Shown here: positions 46,891 through 55,813 of the stretch, piece by piece | How the letters are laid out: each line of letters starts with the position of its first letter | Numbering within the stretch: the first letter of the stretch is position 1 | Assembly (NCBI GenBank): GCA_002238925.1 | Contig: MPNH01000010.1 | Span: forward strand, 30,630-94,629 | DNA: 64,000 nucleotides | Source: Spirochaetaceae bacterium bin103 | GTDB lineage: Bacteria > Spirochaetota > Spirochaetia > SZUA-6 > Bin103 | Direction of reading: 5' to 3' | Translations under genes and position numbers: made by a program | The notes under the pieces: generated by a model | Database searches by the model: none | Seen by the model: the letters and a program-made list of their open reading frames with translations, nothing else | Told to the model about the DNA's origin: nothing

Positions 46891-48224
46891 CGGTAATGAA
46901 GTTCGGCGGCTCGTCGCTGGCCACGGCGGAGCTCCTGGACCACGCCCTCGGAATCGCCGCCGGTGCGCTCGCGGACGGCGTCGTGCTGGTGGCGTCCGCC
47001 ATGGGCGGCAGCACCGACCGCCTGCAGCGGGTCGCCAACCTTGCCGGAAGCGGCGACGTGGCGGATGCGGGCCGCGAATGCGAACGCATGCAGCGCGAGC
47101 ATGGCGACACCGCCCGGGAACTCCTGGACGGCGCTCCGCTCGCCGGCGCGCTGGCGCAACTCGACGCCTTGTTCGACGAGTTGCGGGTAATCGTGAACGG
47201 CATGTCCGCGCTGCGCCAGTGGACCCCGCGCAGCAACGACGCCGTGCTCGGCTTCGGCGAGCGCGCGGTCACCGTGCTGCTGGCGGCGCGCGCCCGGCAG
47301 CACGGCATCGAGGCGCGCCTGCTCGACAGCCGCGAACTGATCGTGACCGACAATCACTTCATGCAGGCCAACGTCCGCCAGTCGGAGACCGCCGAACGGA
47401 TCCGCGCGCACGGACGTCCGGGCCGCCGCCAACTGTTGGTGGCGCCGGGTTTCATCGCAGCCACCGAGGATGGCATTCCCACCACCCTCGGACGCGGCGG
47501 CTCCGACTATACCGCGACCCTGTTCGGTGCCGCCCTCGGCGCGGCCGAGGTGACCATCTGGACCGACGTCACCGGCATCATGACCAGCGACCCGCGGCTG
47601 GTGCCGGATGCGCTCACGCAACCCAGCATCAGCTACCGCGAGGCGGCCGAGATGGCCTACTTCGGCGCCCGCGTAATTCATCCGGCCACCATTCAGCCGG
47701 CGGTACGCGAAGGCATACCGGTAACGGTCAAGAACACCCGCCAACCGGCCGCGGCCGGCACCCGCATCGCGGCCGACGGCGCGTCCGGAGCCAAGGCAAT
47801 CGCCTACAAGCGCGGTATCACCCTGATCAACGTGACCTCGTCGCGGATGCTGCTGGCGTACGGCTTCCTGCGCCGCATCTTCGAAATCTTCGAACATCAC
47901 CGCACCCCGGTGGACCTGGTTGCCACCTCCGAGGTCTCGGTGTCGATGACTATCGACGACACCGCCCGCCTGGACGCCATTGCTGCCGATCTCACCGAGA
48001 TCGGCGCGGTCAACGTCGATCACGACGCCAGCCTGGTGTCGATCGTCGGCCAGGATCTGTGGGAGCAACCCGGATTCCTGGCTACCGCGGTCAGCGCGCT
48101 CGAGGGGGTGCCGTTGAAGATGATGTGCCTGGGATCTTCCGATATCAATCTTTCGCTGGTGGTGGCCGATGCCGCCACCGAGACCGCGGTGCGGTCGCTG
48201 CACCGCCGCTTTTTTGAGGGCTGA
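46887..48224 (+). CDS. lysC: Aspartate kinase
   Basis: 445 residues; phosphorylates aspartate. Kinase domain: MKFGGSSLA, LVAPGFIAATEDG, TTLGRGGSDYTA, and DVTGIMTSDPR. C-terminal tandem ACT domains (from about 305: ITLINVTSSRM...; VSIVGQDL) for allosteric feedback, monofunctional class. ATGA overlap with asd and 2 nt before lysA show operon coupling. Repression by the lysine riboswitch is in addition to any ACT-based inhibition. Confidence 0.95.
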   Translation: MTVMKFGGSSLATAELLDHALGIAAGALADGVVLVASAMGGSTDRLQRVANLAGSGDVADAGRECERMQREHGDTARELLDGAPLAGALAQLDALFDELRVIVNGMSALRQWTPRSNDAVLGFGERAVTVLLAARARQHGIEARLLDSRELIVTDNHFMQANVRQSETAERIRAHGRPGRRQLLVAPGFIAATEDGIPTTLGRGGSDYTATLFGAALGAAEVTIWTDVTGIMTSDPRLVPDALTQPSISYREAAEMAYFGARVIHPATIQPAVREGIPVTVKNTRQPAAAGTRIAADGASGAKAIAYKRGITLINVTSSRMLLAYGFLRRIFEIFEHHRTPVDLVATSEVSVSMTIDDTARLDAIAADLTEIGAVNVDHDASLVSIVGQDLWEQPGFLATAVSALEGVPLKMMCLGSSDINLSLVVADAATETAVRSLHRRFFEG

Positions 48225-48226
48225 TC

Positions 48227-49489
48227 ATGCTGAACCTGGGCGGCGTTTCCGCCGCATCGCTGGCGGACCGCTACGATACTCCACTGTACGTTTACGAGGC
48301 AGCGCGCATCCGCGCCGCGTACGCCACCCTGAAACGCGCCTTCGACGTCGACGACCTGCGCATCCACTTCGCCACCAAGGCGAATTCCAACCCCTGGATC
48401 CTGCGCATCCTGGCGCAGGAGGGCGCGTGGGCGGACGTCGTGTCGCCGGGAGAGATCGTCATGGCGCGCACCGCCGGGTTTCCCGCGCGGCGCTTGCTGT
48501 ACAATGGCAACTCCGCCTCCGACGCCGAAATGCGCGCGGCGGTGGAGCACGGCGTGCGCATCAACGTGGAGTCGATGTCGCAACTCCGCCGCCTCGGGGC
48601 GCTGGCGCCGGGGGTGGCGGTCAGCATCCGCTTCAACATCTACGTCGGCGGCGGCCACCACTCGCACGTGATCACCGGCGGGCCGGAGAGCAAGTTCGGT
48701 ATTGACTGGGAACAGGCCGACGAGGCGCGGGCGCTGGCCGCGCAGGGGCGCCTGCGCGTCGCCGGGGTGCACTGCCACATCGGCTCCGGCGTGCTGCAGG
48801 CGGAACGGTTCGTGGCGGCGGTGACCAACCTGCTCACCGTGGCGCAACGCTTCCCTGACCTGGAGCAGGTCAACTTCGGCGGCGGCATCGGCATTCCTTA
48901 CCGGCGCGGCGACCAGGAGCTGGCCGTGGACCGCCTCGGCGCACTGCTGACCGGGGAGTACGAGCGCTTCTGCGCCTCCTACGGCGCCCGCCCGGCCCTG
49001 TGCCTGGAGCCTGGGCGGTTCCTGGTGGCGCGCTCCGGCACCCTGCTGTGCCGGGTCACGGCGGTCAACCAGGCGCGCAAGTACCTGTTTGCCGGCACCG
49101 ACAGCGGCTTCAACCACCTGGTACGGCCGGCCATGTACGGCTCCTACCATCACATTGAGGCGGTCGAGCCGCGCGCCGGCGAGCCGCGTGATACGGTGCT
49201 GACCGGCAACATCTGCGAGTCGGGAGATGTGTTCACACGCGACGAAGAGGGTATCGTGCCGCGTGCCCTGCCGCCGCTCGAGGAGGGCGACCTGGTAGCG
49301 ATCCGGGACGCCGGCGCGTACGGGTTCGCCATGGCCTCGCGCTACAACTCGTTCCCGCTGCCGGCCGAAGTGCTGGTGGAGGATGGCGCCGACACCCTGA
49401 TCCGGCGCCGCGACACGCTGCCGCAACTGCTGGAGAACATCCCCGCCCTGCCGGAAGGAGAAGGGCCGACAGAAGAAGGAGCACGGTGA
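48227..49489 (+). CDS. lysA: Diaminopimelate decarboxylase
   Basis: 420 residues; final step, meso-DAP to lysine. Fold-III PLP enzyme: Lys51 in HFATKANSN forms the Schiff base, VHCHIGSG contains the phosphate/His contact, NFGGGIGIPY the glycine loop, and CESGDVF the active-site Cys from the partner subunit. YRRGDQELAV and ALCLEPGRFLV complete the set. The stop overlaps dapF (TGATG). Confidence 0.95.
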   Translation: MLNLGGVSAASLADRYDTPLYVYEAARIRAAYATLKRAFDVDDLRIHFATKANSNPWILRILAQEGAWADVVSPGEIVMARTAGFPARRLLYNGNSASDAEMRAAVEHGVRINVESMSQLRRLGALAPGVAVSIRFNIYVGGGHHSHVITGGPESKFGIDWEQADEARALAAQGRLRVAGVHCHIGSGVLQAERFVAAVTNLLTVAQRFPDLEQVNFGGGIGIPYRRGDQELAVDRLGALLTGEYERFCASYGARPALCLEPGRFLVARSGTLLCRVTAVNQARKYLFAGTDSGFNHLVRPAMYGSYHHIEAVEPRAGEPRDTVLTGNICESGDVFTRDEEGIVPRALPPLEEGDLVAIRDAGAYGFAMASRYNSFPLPAEVLVEDGADTLIRRRDTLPQLLENIPALPEGEGPTEEGAR

Positions 49490-50352
49490 TGCAGATACCA
49501 TTCGTCAAGATGCACGGCCTCGGCAACGACTACGTCTACCTGGACCGCGCGGCCGCCACCGGCGGGCGCGCCGCACCGGCCGTGGCCGAGTCGCGGCTTC
49601 CGGCGCTGGCGGAGGCGATCGCCGACCGCCACTTCGGGGTCGGCGGCGACGGGCTGGTGCTGATTCTGCCCGGCGACAGCGCGCCGTTGCGCATGCGCAT
49701 GTTCAACGCCGACGGCTCCGAGGCGGAGATGTGCGGCAACGCGATCCGCTGCGTGGCGCGCTACGCGCACGACACCGGCCTGGTGCGAAGCCCCCGGTTC
49801 AGCATCGAAACCATGCGCCGCGCGGTGGCAATGGAAATGCTCGACGACGGCCGGGTGTGCGCCGACATGGGCGCCCCGATGACCCTCGACAACGGCGCCG
49901 AGCTCACGGCCGCGCCGTTGCGCCCGGAAACGCTGACCATCGACGGTGTCGAGCACGAATTCACCCCGGTGAGCATGGGCAACCCGCACGCGGTCGTGTT
50001 CGTGGACCATCTCGACTTCGACCTGGCGGCGGTCGGCACCCGCTGGGAACACCATCCGCGCTTCCCGCAGCGCACCAACACCGAGTTCGTGGTGCCGCTG
50101 GCCCGCGACCGGCTGCGCATGCGGGTGTGGGAACGCGGCAGCGGCGAGACCCTGGCGTGCGGCACCGGGGCATGTGCCGCGGCCGTGGCTGCCGTGGTCA
50201 CCGGGCGCGCCGACCGGCGCGTGACACTGCACCTGCGCGGCGGCGACCTGGAGATCCACTGGTCGCCGGACGACAATCACGTATACATGACCGGGTCCGC
50301 CTCGTACGTATTCGACGGCACGTTCACCTGGCAAACAACGGAGCAATCATGA
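49489..50352 (+). CDS. dapF: Diaminopimelate epimerase
   Basis: 287 residues; converts LL- to meso-DAP with two cysteines as acid/base. Cys82 in AEMCGNAIRC and Cys224 in LACGTGACAAA. FVKMHGLGNDYVYLD is the N-terminal signature. The start is ATG 49489 overlapping the lysA stop; a GTG one codon earlier is possible. AAGGAG is upstream. Required because the next gene makes LL-DAP. Confidence 0.96.
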   Translation: MQIPFVKMHGLGNDYVYLDRAAATGGRAAPAVAESRLPALAEAIADRHFGVGGDGLVLILPGDSAPLRMRMFNADGSEAEMCGNAIRCVARYAHDTGLVRSPRFSIETMRRAVAMEMLDDGRVCADMGAPMTLDNGAELTAAPLRPETLTIDGVEHEFTPVSMGNPHAVVFVDHLDFDLAAVGTRWEHHPRFPQRTNTEFVVPLARDRLRMRVWERGSGETLACGTGACAAAVAAVVTGRADRRVTLHLRGGDLEIHWSPDDNHVYMTGSASYVFDGTFTWQTTEQS

Positions 50353-51536
50353 GCGGCACCACAAACTGGGCCAGCCGGCGCCTCGCCGGCCTGGGCAGCT
50401 ACGCCTTCGCCGAGGTCGACCAGGAGGTCGCCAAGCTGCGCGCGCGCGGCATCGAACCGATCGACTTCGGGGTCGGCGATCCGACCGTCCCGACACCGGA
50501 GATCGTACGCCGCGCCACCGCGCGCGGGGTCGAACAGCGGCAGCGTGCCGGCTACCCCAGCTATATCGGCGAGGCGGCGTTCCGGACGGCGGTGGCCGAC
50601 TGGACCGGCAGACGTTTCGGCGTCGCTCTCGACCCGGAGAGCGAAGTCTCGGCCACGGTCGGCGCCAAGGAAGCGGTGTTCAACTTCCACGAGGCGGTCG
50701 TGGATCCGGGCGACGTGGTGCTGTGCCCCTCGCCCGGCTACCCGCCCTACAGCCGCGGCACGCTGTTTGCCGAGGGCGATCCGTACCACCTGCCGCTGAC
50801 CGCGGAGCGCGACTTCCTGGTCGACCTGGGCGCCATTCCGAGCGATGTCGCGCGCCGTGCGAAGGTGCTGTGGATCAACTACCCCAACTCTCCTTCCGGC
50901 GCCGTCGCGCCGCGGTCGTTCCTGCAGGAGGTGCTGGAGTTCGCCGCCTCCCACGACCTGATCGTGGCCTCCGACGAGGCGTACTCGGAGATCTACTTCG
51001 GCGAACCGCCCCTGTCGATGCTGAACGTCGGCAAGCAGCGGGTGCTGGCGTTCAACTCGCTGTCCAAGCGATCCGCAATGACCACCTACCGGATCGGCTG
51101 GGTGGCTGGCGATCCGGACCTGGTGGCCCTGTTCCGGCAGGTCAAGACCAACATCGACTCCGGTACGCCGACGTTCATTCAAGACGGCGCGGTCGCGGCG
51201 CTTGGCGACGAGAGCCACGTGCGCGGCTTTCGCGAGCAGTACCGGATCAAGCGCGACCTGCTGTGTGCGGCGCTGGTCGAGGCCGGGCTGCCCGATTGCC
51301 GGCCGGCGGCGTCGCTGTATGTATGGCAGCGCGTCCCCGAGCACCTGACCTCGGTGCAGTTCGCCACCGCCCTGCTGGACCCGGCGATCGCCATTGTGAC
51401 CACGCCGGGTGCGTGGATTTCGGACGCCAACCCCGGCGAGCCCAACCCGGGCGAGGGGTACGTTCGCTTTGCCCTGGTGCCCTCGGTGGAGCAGACGCAG
51501 CGCGCGGCGGACCTGTTGCGCAAGGCGGCGTTCTAG
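50349..51536 (+). CDS. dapL: LL-diaminopimelate aminotransferase (DapL)
   Basis: 395 residues; class I/II PLP aminotransferase making LL-DAP directly from tetrahydrodipicolinate, bypassing DapD/C/E. PLP Lys240 is in NSLSKRSAMTTYRIGW; INYPNSPSGA and SDEAYSEIYF bind the cofactor; VGDPTVPTP at the N-terminus fits the DapL group. Context (dapF, lysA, riboswitch) decides function over other aminotransferases. Start ATG 50349 overlaps the dapF stop (ATGA). Completes the operon; dapA and dapB are elsewhere. Confidence 0.9.
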   Translation: MSGTTNWASRRLAGLGSYAFAEVDQEVAKLRARGIEPIDFGVGDPTVPTPEIVRRATARGVEQRQRAGYPSYIGEAAFRTAVADWTGRRFGVALDPESEVSATVGAKEAVFNFHEAVVDPGDVVLCPSPGYPPYSRGTLFAEGDPYHLPLTAERDFLVDLGAIPSDVARRAKVLWINYPNSPSGAVAPRSFLQEVLEFAASHDLIVASDEAYSEIYFGEPPLSMLNVGKQRVLAFNSLSKRSAMTTYRIGWVAGDPDLVALFRQVKTNIDSGTPTFIQDGAVAALGDESHVRGFREQYRIKRDLLCAALVEAGLPDCRPAASLYVWQRVPEHLTSVQFATALLDPAIAIVTTPGAWISDANPGEPNPGEGYVRFALVPSVEQTQRAADLLRKAAF

Positions 51537-51549
51537 CAGCCGCGCGAAC

Positions 51550-51579
51550 TTGCCGCCGGAGGGTCTCTGCTTCTAGACT
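51550..51579 (+). promoter_or_regulatory. Promoter of the J-domain gene, leaderless candidate
   Basis: TTGCCG (51550-51555), 18-nt spacer, TAGACT (51574-51579), then seven bases to GTG 51587. Confidence 0.4.
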
Positions 51580-51586
51580 ATGGAGC

Positions 51587-52033
51587 GTGGATCGCTTCTT
51601 CGACCGTCTTGGCGACATGCTGCGCACGGTGCTCGGCGGGGACGGCCCCGGGACAGAGACCGGCGGCCCGCGGCGGCGGCGGCCGCTGCACACCGACGAC
51701 CCCGACCTGGCGGCCGCCTGGGACGAGTTGGAGAGCTTTCTCGACTCCGACCAGGAACCCGCGGAGCCGGCGCGCGGTGGGGCATCGTCCGCGTCCGGCG
51801 CATCCGGCGGTGCGCATCCGCGCGAGCCGCTGCGCGCCGACTACGCCACGCTCGGGGTCGCGTTCGACGCGCCGATGAGCGAGGTAAAGCGCGCCTACAA
51901 GCGGCTGATGCGCGCCCACCATCCCGATCGTTTCACCCACGACCCCGCCCACCAGGCCGCCGCTACGCGCAAGGCGGCGCGCATCAACTCCGCCTTTGCC
52001 CGCATTGAGCGCGATGCCCGCGCGACTAGGTGA
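51587..52033 (+). CDS. J-domain protein (DnaJ-like, C-terminal J-domain)
   Basis: 148 residues. A low-complexity, acidic and Gly/Ala-rich N-terminal half leads to a C-terminal J-domain (about 83-145): DYATLGVAFDAPMSEVKRAYK with the invariant HPD in RAHHPDRF. It would stimulate an Hsp70 ATPase; having the J-domain at the C-terminus with no zinc or client-binding domain suggests a specialised (type III) co-chaperone, perhaps TerB/DjlA-like in role. Start GTG 51587 lies just after a -10 hexamer. Confidence 0.8.
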   Translation: MDRFFDRLGDMLRTVLGGDGPGTETGGPRRRRPLHTDDPDLAAAWDELESFLDSDQEPAEPARGGASSASGASGGAHPREPLRADYATLGVAFDAPMSEVKRAYKRLMRAHHPDRFTHDPAHQAAATRKAARINSAFARIERDARATR

Positions 52034-52069
52034 CGGCCCGTTCAATCTCGGGTTAAACTGGCAATCGCA

Positions 52070-53221
52070 ATGATGACGGGTGACGCCAGCCAAAACGCCG
52101 TGCTGTGGGCGGTACTGGCCGCGGTTGTGGTCGTCGCTTGGCTGGCCAACGGCCTGCTCACTCCACTGGTAACCCGACTCGCCCACCGCTACAAGTGGTA
52201 TGACATTCCCGACTCGCGGAAGCTGCATACCGGCCTCATTCCGCGCATCGGCGGGCTCGCCATGTTTGTCTCGATGGCGCTGGCAACCGTGCTCGGATTT
52301 GCCGTGCTCACCCTCATGGACCGGCTGGCCCTGACGCCGGCCGGGCCGCTGGCGGCAGCCGCCGTGGGCGTGGCGATGATCTTCGGCGTCGGGCTGTACG
52401 ACGACTTCGTACCGTTGCGGGCGCGTACCAAGCTGTTCCTGCAGATGATCGCCGCCACCATCGTTGCCGCCAGCGGGATGCGTGTCGACAGCATCGCCAT
52501 ACCACTGCTCGGCGACCTCCATCTCGGCGGCATGGCCGTTCCCCTGACCGTGTTCTGGATCGTGGGAATGACCAACTCCGTGAACCTGATCGACGGCATC
52601 GACGGTCTGGCCGGGGGCATCTCGGCGATCGCCGCCGCCGGCATGGCGATCATCGCGTTGCTGCAGGGGCAGTTGCTTACCGCCCTGGTGGCGCTGGCAC
52701 TGTGCGGCGCCCTGGGCGGGTTCCTGATCTACAACTTGCCGCCGGCGTCGATCTTCATGGGCGACTCGGGCAGCCATCTGCTCGGCTTTGCTCTGGCCAT
52801 TCTGCCGTTTCTCGACATTGGCGGCGCCGCCACGCTGGGCACCCTGGTGGTACCGGCGACCCTGGTGCTGATACCGATCGTGGACTGCGGGGCCGCCACC
52901 CTGCGCCGTCTCCGGCAACGCCGCTCGGTCGGCTCGGCCGACACCGAACACATTCACTACGTCCTGCGCGCCCTCGGCATGTCGGACCGCAAGATCCTGG
53001 TTGCCGTGTACTCGGTATGCGGCTACCTGGCCGTGGTGGCGGTCACCTCCACCGTGCTGGTGCGCGGCGCAGCCGTCTACCTGTTCATGTTCATGGTGTC
53101 CTGGGCCGGCGTGCTGCTGGCCTACGGCATCCTGGTAACGCTGCACGCGCACCGCAAGCAGCGCCGCGGCGACAGCGGCTTCCAGAGCGACGCCGGCAGC
53201 GGCGGCCCGCGTCAGGCGTAG
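52070..53221 (+). CDS. UDP-GlcNAc:undecaprenyl-phosphate GlcNAc-1-phosphate transferase (WecA/TagO/MraY family)
   Basis: 383 residues, about 11 membrane helices. It transfers a sugar-1-phosphate to the lipid carrier, starting surface glycan synthesis. Motifs: HTGLIPRIGG, the DD pair in GLYDDFVPL, NLIDGIDGLAGG, IFMGDSGSH, and HIHYVL, which favours the WecA/TagO branch over MraY. A C-terminal basic/hydrophilic tail ends the protein. A -10-like TTAAAC (52053) lies 11 nt before the ATG. It is convergent with the NtrC-type gene. Confidence 0.85.
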   Translation: MMTGDASQNAVLWAVLAAVVVVAWLANGLLTPLVTRLAHRYKWYDIPDSRKLHTGLIPRIGGLAMFVSMALATVLGFAVLTLMDRLALTPAGPLAAAAVGVAMIFGVGLYDDFVPLRARTKLFLQMIAATIVAASGMRVDSIAIPLLGDLHLGGMAVPLTVFWIVGMTNSVNLIDGIDGLAGGISAIAAAGMAIIALLQGQLLTALVALALCGALGGFLIYNLPPASIFMGDSGSHLLGFALAILPFLDIGGAATLGTLVVPATLVLIPIVDCGAATLRRLRQRRSVGSADTEHIHYVLRALGMSDRKILVAVYSVCGYLAVVAVTSTVLVRGAAVYLFMFMVSWAGVLLAYGILVTLHAHRKQRRGDSGFQSDAGSGGPRQA

Positions 53222-53252
53222 CCGCGCGCCGTGCGCCGCCGGCGGCTCGCCA

Positions 53253-54611
53253 TCAATCCTCCAACTGGTACTCGCGCATCTTGCGGTGCAGGGTCTTGCG
53301 GCTGATGCCGAGAATCCCCGCCGTGCGCGACTTGTTGCCGTGCTGGTGGATGAGGGTGGCGCGGATCAGTTCGCGCTCGCCGTGGTCAAGCGTCGACCCG
53401 AGCGGAATCCTCACCGCCGGGGCGTCCTGGGCATGGCGCACCGCGGGCGGCAGGTCATGCAGCTCGATGGTGGAGCCGCGCGCCATCACCACCGCGCTCT
53501 CGATGCTGTTCTGCAGCTCGCGGACGTTGCCGGGCCACGAGTAGCGGCGCAGCGCGCTGTGCGCGGTCGGCTTGAATCCGACCAGCTGCTTGCCGTTTTC
53601 CTCGGCAAACTCTTTGAGAAATCCGGCTGCGAGCAGCGAGATATCGGCCAGCCGCTCGCGCAGCGGCGGCACGTCGATATGCACGACGTTGAGCCGGTAG
53701 TACAAATCCTCGCGGAACGTTCCCTGCTCGATCGCCTCCAGGAGGTCGCGGTTGGTGGCCGCCACCACGCGCACGTCGGCGATGATGGTTTCCTCTCCAC
53801 CGACCCGCTCGAATGCCCGCTCCTGCAGAATGCGCAACAGCTTGATCTGGATATTCTGGCTGATCTCGCCGATTTCGTCCAGGAAAATGGTGCCGCCGTC
53901 AGCCAGCTCGAAGCGTCCGCGGCGCCGCGACACCGCGCCCGTGAACGCACCGCGCTCGTGCCCGAACAGCTCGCTCTCCAACAGCGTTTCGGTGAGGGCG
54001 GCACAATGCACCTTGACGAACTTCGCGGCGCGCCGCGGCGACAGGGAGTGAATGGCATCGGCCACCAGCTCCTTGCCGACGCCGCTCTCGCCGGTAATCA
54101 GCACCGAGGCGCGGCTTGGCGCCACCTGTTCCACCACTTCCCACGCCCGCTTCATTGCCGGGCTGGCGGTGACCAGTTGATGGGCGGTGCTGCGGCGCTC
54201 CAGCTCCCGCTGCAGGGTCAAGTTCTCCAGCATCAGCTGGCGGCGGGAGAGCGCCCGCTTTACGAGCAGTTCGAGCCGGTCCAGGTTGACCGGCTTGGTA
54301 AGGAAGTCGTACGCACCGGCGTGCATGGCCGTGACCGCGCTCTCAATGGTGCCGTGCCCGGTCAGAATGATCACCGGGATCGCCGGATACGCGGACACCA
54401 CGCGGCGCAGTAACTGCTCGCCGGACAGGCCCGGCATCCGCAGATCGCTAATCACCAGATCCACGGCGTCGCGTTCCAGTACGCGCACGGCCTCGCTGCC
54501 GGTGTCCGCCATCAGGGTGTGGTAGCCGGCCAGCGCGAGTGCCTTGCTCAAGCCCTCCCGGATGTTCTTTTCGTCGTCGACGATCAAGATCGTCATCCGG
54601 TCCACGCTCAT
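53253..54611 (-). CDS. NtrC-family sigma-54-dependent response regulator
   Basis: 452 residues. Receiver domain 1-120 with phospho-acceptor Asp56 (VISDLRMPG) and Lys106. AAA+ domain: Walker A GESGVGKE (174-181), GAFTGA loop (221-226) that contacts sigma-54, Walker B TIFLDEIGE (241-249), and the Arg-finger region. C-terminal FIS-type helix-turn-helix NKSRTAGILGISRKTLHRK. All parts needed to activate RpoN promoters are intact. It overlaps its kinase gene by 4 nt. The only convincing RpoN promoter seen in the window is at 41475-41490, so the sigma gene there is a plausible target. Confidence 0.93.
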   Translation of the reverse strand: MSVDRMTILIVDDEKNIREGLSKALALAGYHTLMADTGSEAVRVLERDAVDLVISDLRMPGLSGEQLLRRVVSAYPAIPVIILTGHGTIESAVTAMHAGAYDFLTKPVNLDRLELLVKRALSRRQLMLENLTLQRELERRSTAHQLVTASPAMKRAWEVVEQVAPSRASVLITGESGVGKELVADAIHSLSPRRAAKFVKVHCAALTETLLESELFGHERGAFTGAVSRRRGRFELADGGTIFLDEIGEISQNIQIKLLRILQERAFERVGGEETIIADVRVVAATNRDLLEAIEQGTFREDLYYRLNVVHIDVPPLRERLADISLLAAGFLKEFAEENGKQLVGFKPTAHSALRRYSWPGNVRELQNSIESAVVMARGSTIELHDLPPAVRHAQDAPAVRIPLGSTLDHGERELIRATLIHQHGNKSRTAGILGISRKTLHRKMREYQLED

Positions 54612-55804
54612 ACCGCCGCCGCCTCGTAGGCGAGCAGCCGCTTCTCGGTCTGCGGCACCGGAATCGATATCGAAAACGTGCTGCCGGCCCCCGGCTTGCT
54701 GTCCAGCTCGATCTCGCCGAGGTGCTCCTTGACGATCTTGTACACCAGCGTCAGTCCCAGTCCCGACCCGAAGTCGCGAGTCGTGAAATAGGGCTCGAAA
54801 ATCTTGCCCTGGATCTCCGCCGGAATGCCCGGCCCGGTGTCGCCGATGCGAATGGTAACCGCATCGCCCCCGGCGAACGATGATACCGACAGCACCCGCG
54901 TACGCTCCGCGGAGGGCGTCCCCACCATCGCCGCAATCGCGTTCTTGATGATGTTGAGCAACGCCTCGCGCAAATAGCGCTCATCCAGCAACACCCGCGG
55001 CAGGTCGCGCCCCAGGTCTACGCGCAGTTCTATGTCCGCCTCCTTCAGCTCGGGGCGCAGCAGGCGCAGCAACTCCTCCAACACCTCGTTCACCTCGCCG
55101 CTGGCCAGATCCACGTTCATGGGACGCACCGCGAACAGATAGTCGACCACGATCTGATTGAGCCGGGCAACCTCCTCCTCGATCACGTCGACCGCCTCGC
55201 GAATCGCCTCCCAGGCCACCGGACTGAGGTCATCCGGCTCGGCTCCGAGACGCCGCTCGATCAGTTGCAGGTGGATGCCGATCGCACCGAGCGGGTTCTT
55301 GATCTCATGCGCCACGCCCGCGGTCAGGGTGGTCAGGGCGGCCAGAGACTCGGCGCGGCGCAGGCGCGCCTCGGTGGCGCGGCGCTCGGTGACGTCCTCG
55401 GCATAGATCAGGTTGCCGGCCACGTGCCCTTCCTGGACCAGCGGCAGCACCCCGAAACTCAGCGTGCGCGTGGCGCCCGAGCTGAGGGTGAATTCGCGGT
55501 CGCGCACCGTCTCGCGGCGCTGCACCGTGTCGCGCAAGAACTCGGCAATCTCCTCGTCGGCGACCGCCTTCCAGACCCGTTGCTGGGCGTACTCGTGGCT
55601 GTGCAGCGGCACCAGACGTGCCGCCGCGCGGTTGGCGAGCAGAATGTCGCCGTCGGTATTGGTGACGATGATGCCGCGCGCCATCGAGTCGAGCACCATG
55701 CCCAACAGGTCGTTGTCGGATGCCAGTTGGCGGAGCAGTTCGCGCAACTGGGGCTGGTCGATCTTGCCGAGGCGTTCGACCGCCCGCTGATAGAAGCGTC
55801 GCAT
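54608..55804 (-). CDS. Soluble PAS-domain sensor histidine kinase (NtrB-like)
   Basis: 398 residues with no membrane segment. PAS domain about 35-140 (GIIVTNTDGDILLANRAA; AEDVTERRATEARL), HisKA dimerisation with His166 in GVAHEIKNPLGAI, HATPase_c with N-box LLNIIKNAIAAM and IGDTGPGIP. Cytosolic sensing (redox, metabolite or heme) is likely. Partner is the NtrC-type regulator, 4-nt overlap. Upstream is holB, ending 9 nt before this start, with the ribosome site AAGGAT between. Confidence 0.92.
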   Translation of the reverse strand: MRRFYQRAVERLGKIDQPQLRELLRQLASDNDLLGMVLDSMARGIIVTNTDGDILLANRAAARLVPLHSHEYAQQRVWKAVADEEIAEFLRDTVQRRETVRDREFTLSSGATRTLSFGVLPLVQEGHVAGNLIYAEDVTERRATEARLRRAESLAALTTLTAGVAHEIKNPLGAIGIHLQLIERRLGAEPDDLSPVAWEAIREAVDVIEEEVARLNQIVVDYLFAVRPMNVDLASGEVNEVLEELLRLLRPELKEADIELRVDLGRDLPRVLLDERYLREALLNIIKNAIAAMVGTPSAERTRVLSVSSFAGGDAVTIRIGDTGPGIPAEIQGKIFEPYFTTRDFGSGLGLTLVYKIVKEHLGEIELDSKPGAGSTFSISIPVPQTEKRLLAYEAAAV

Positions 55805-55813
55805 ATCCTTGTC

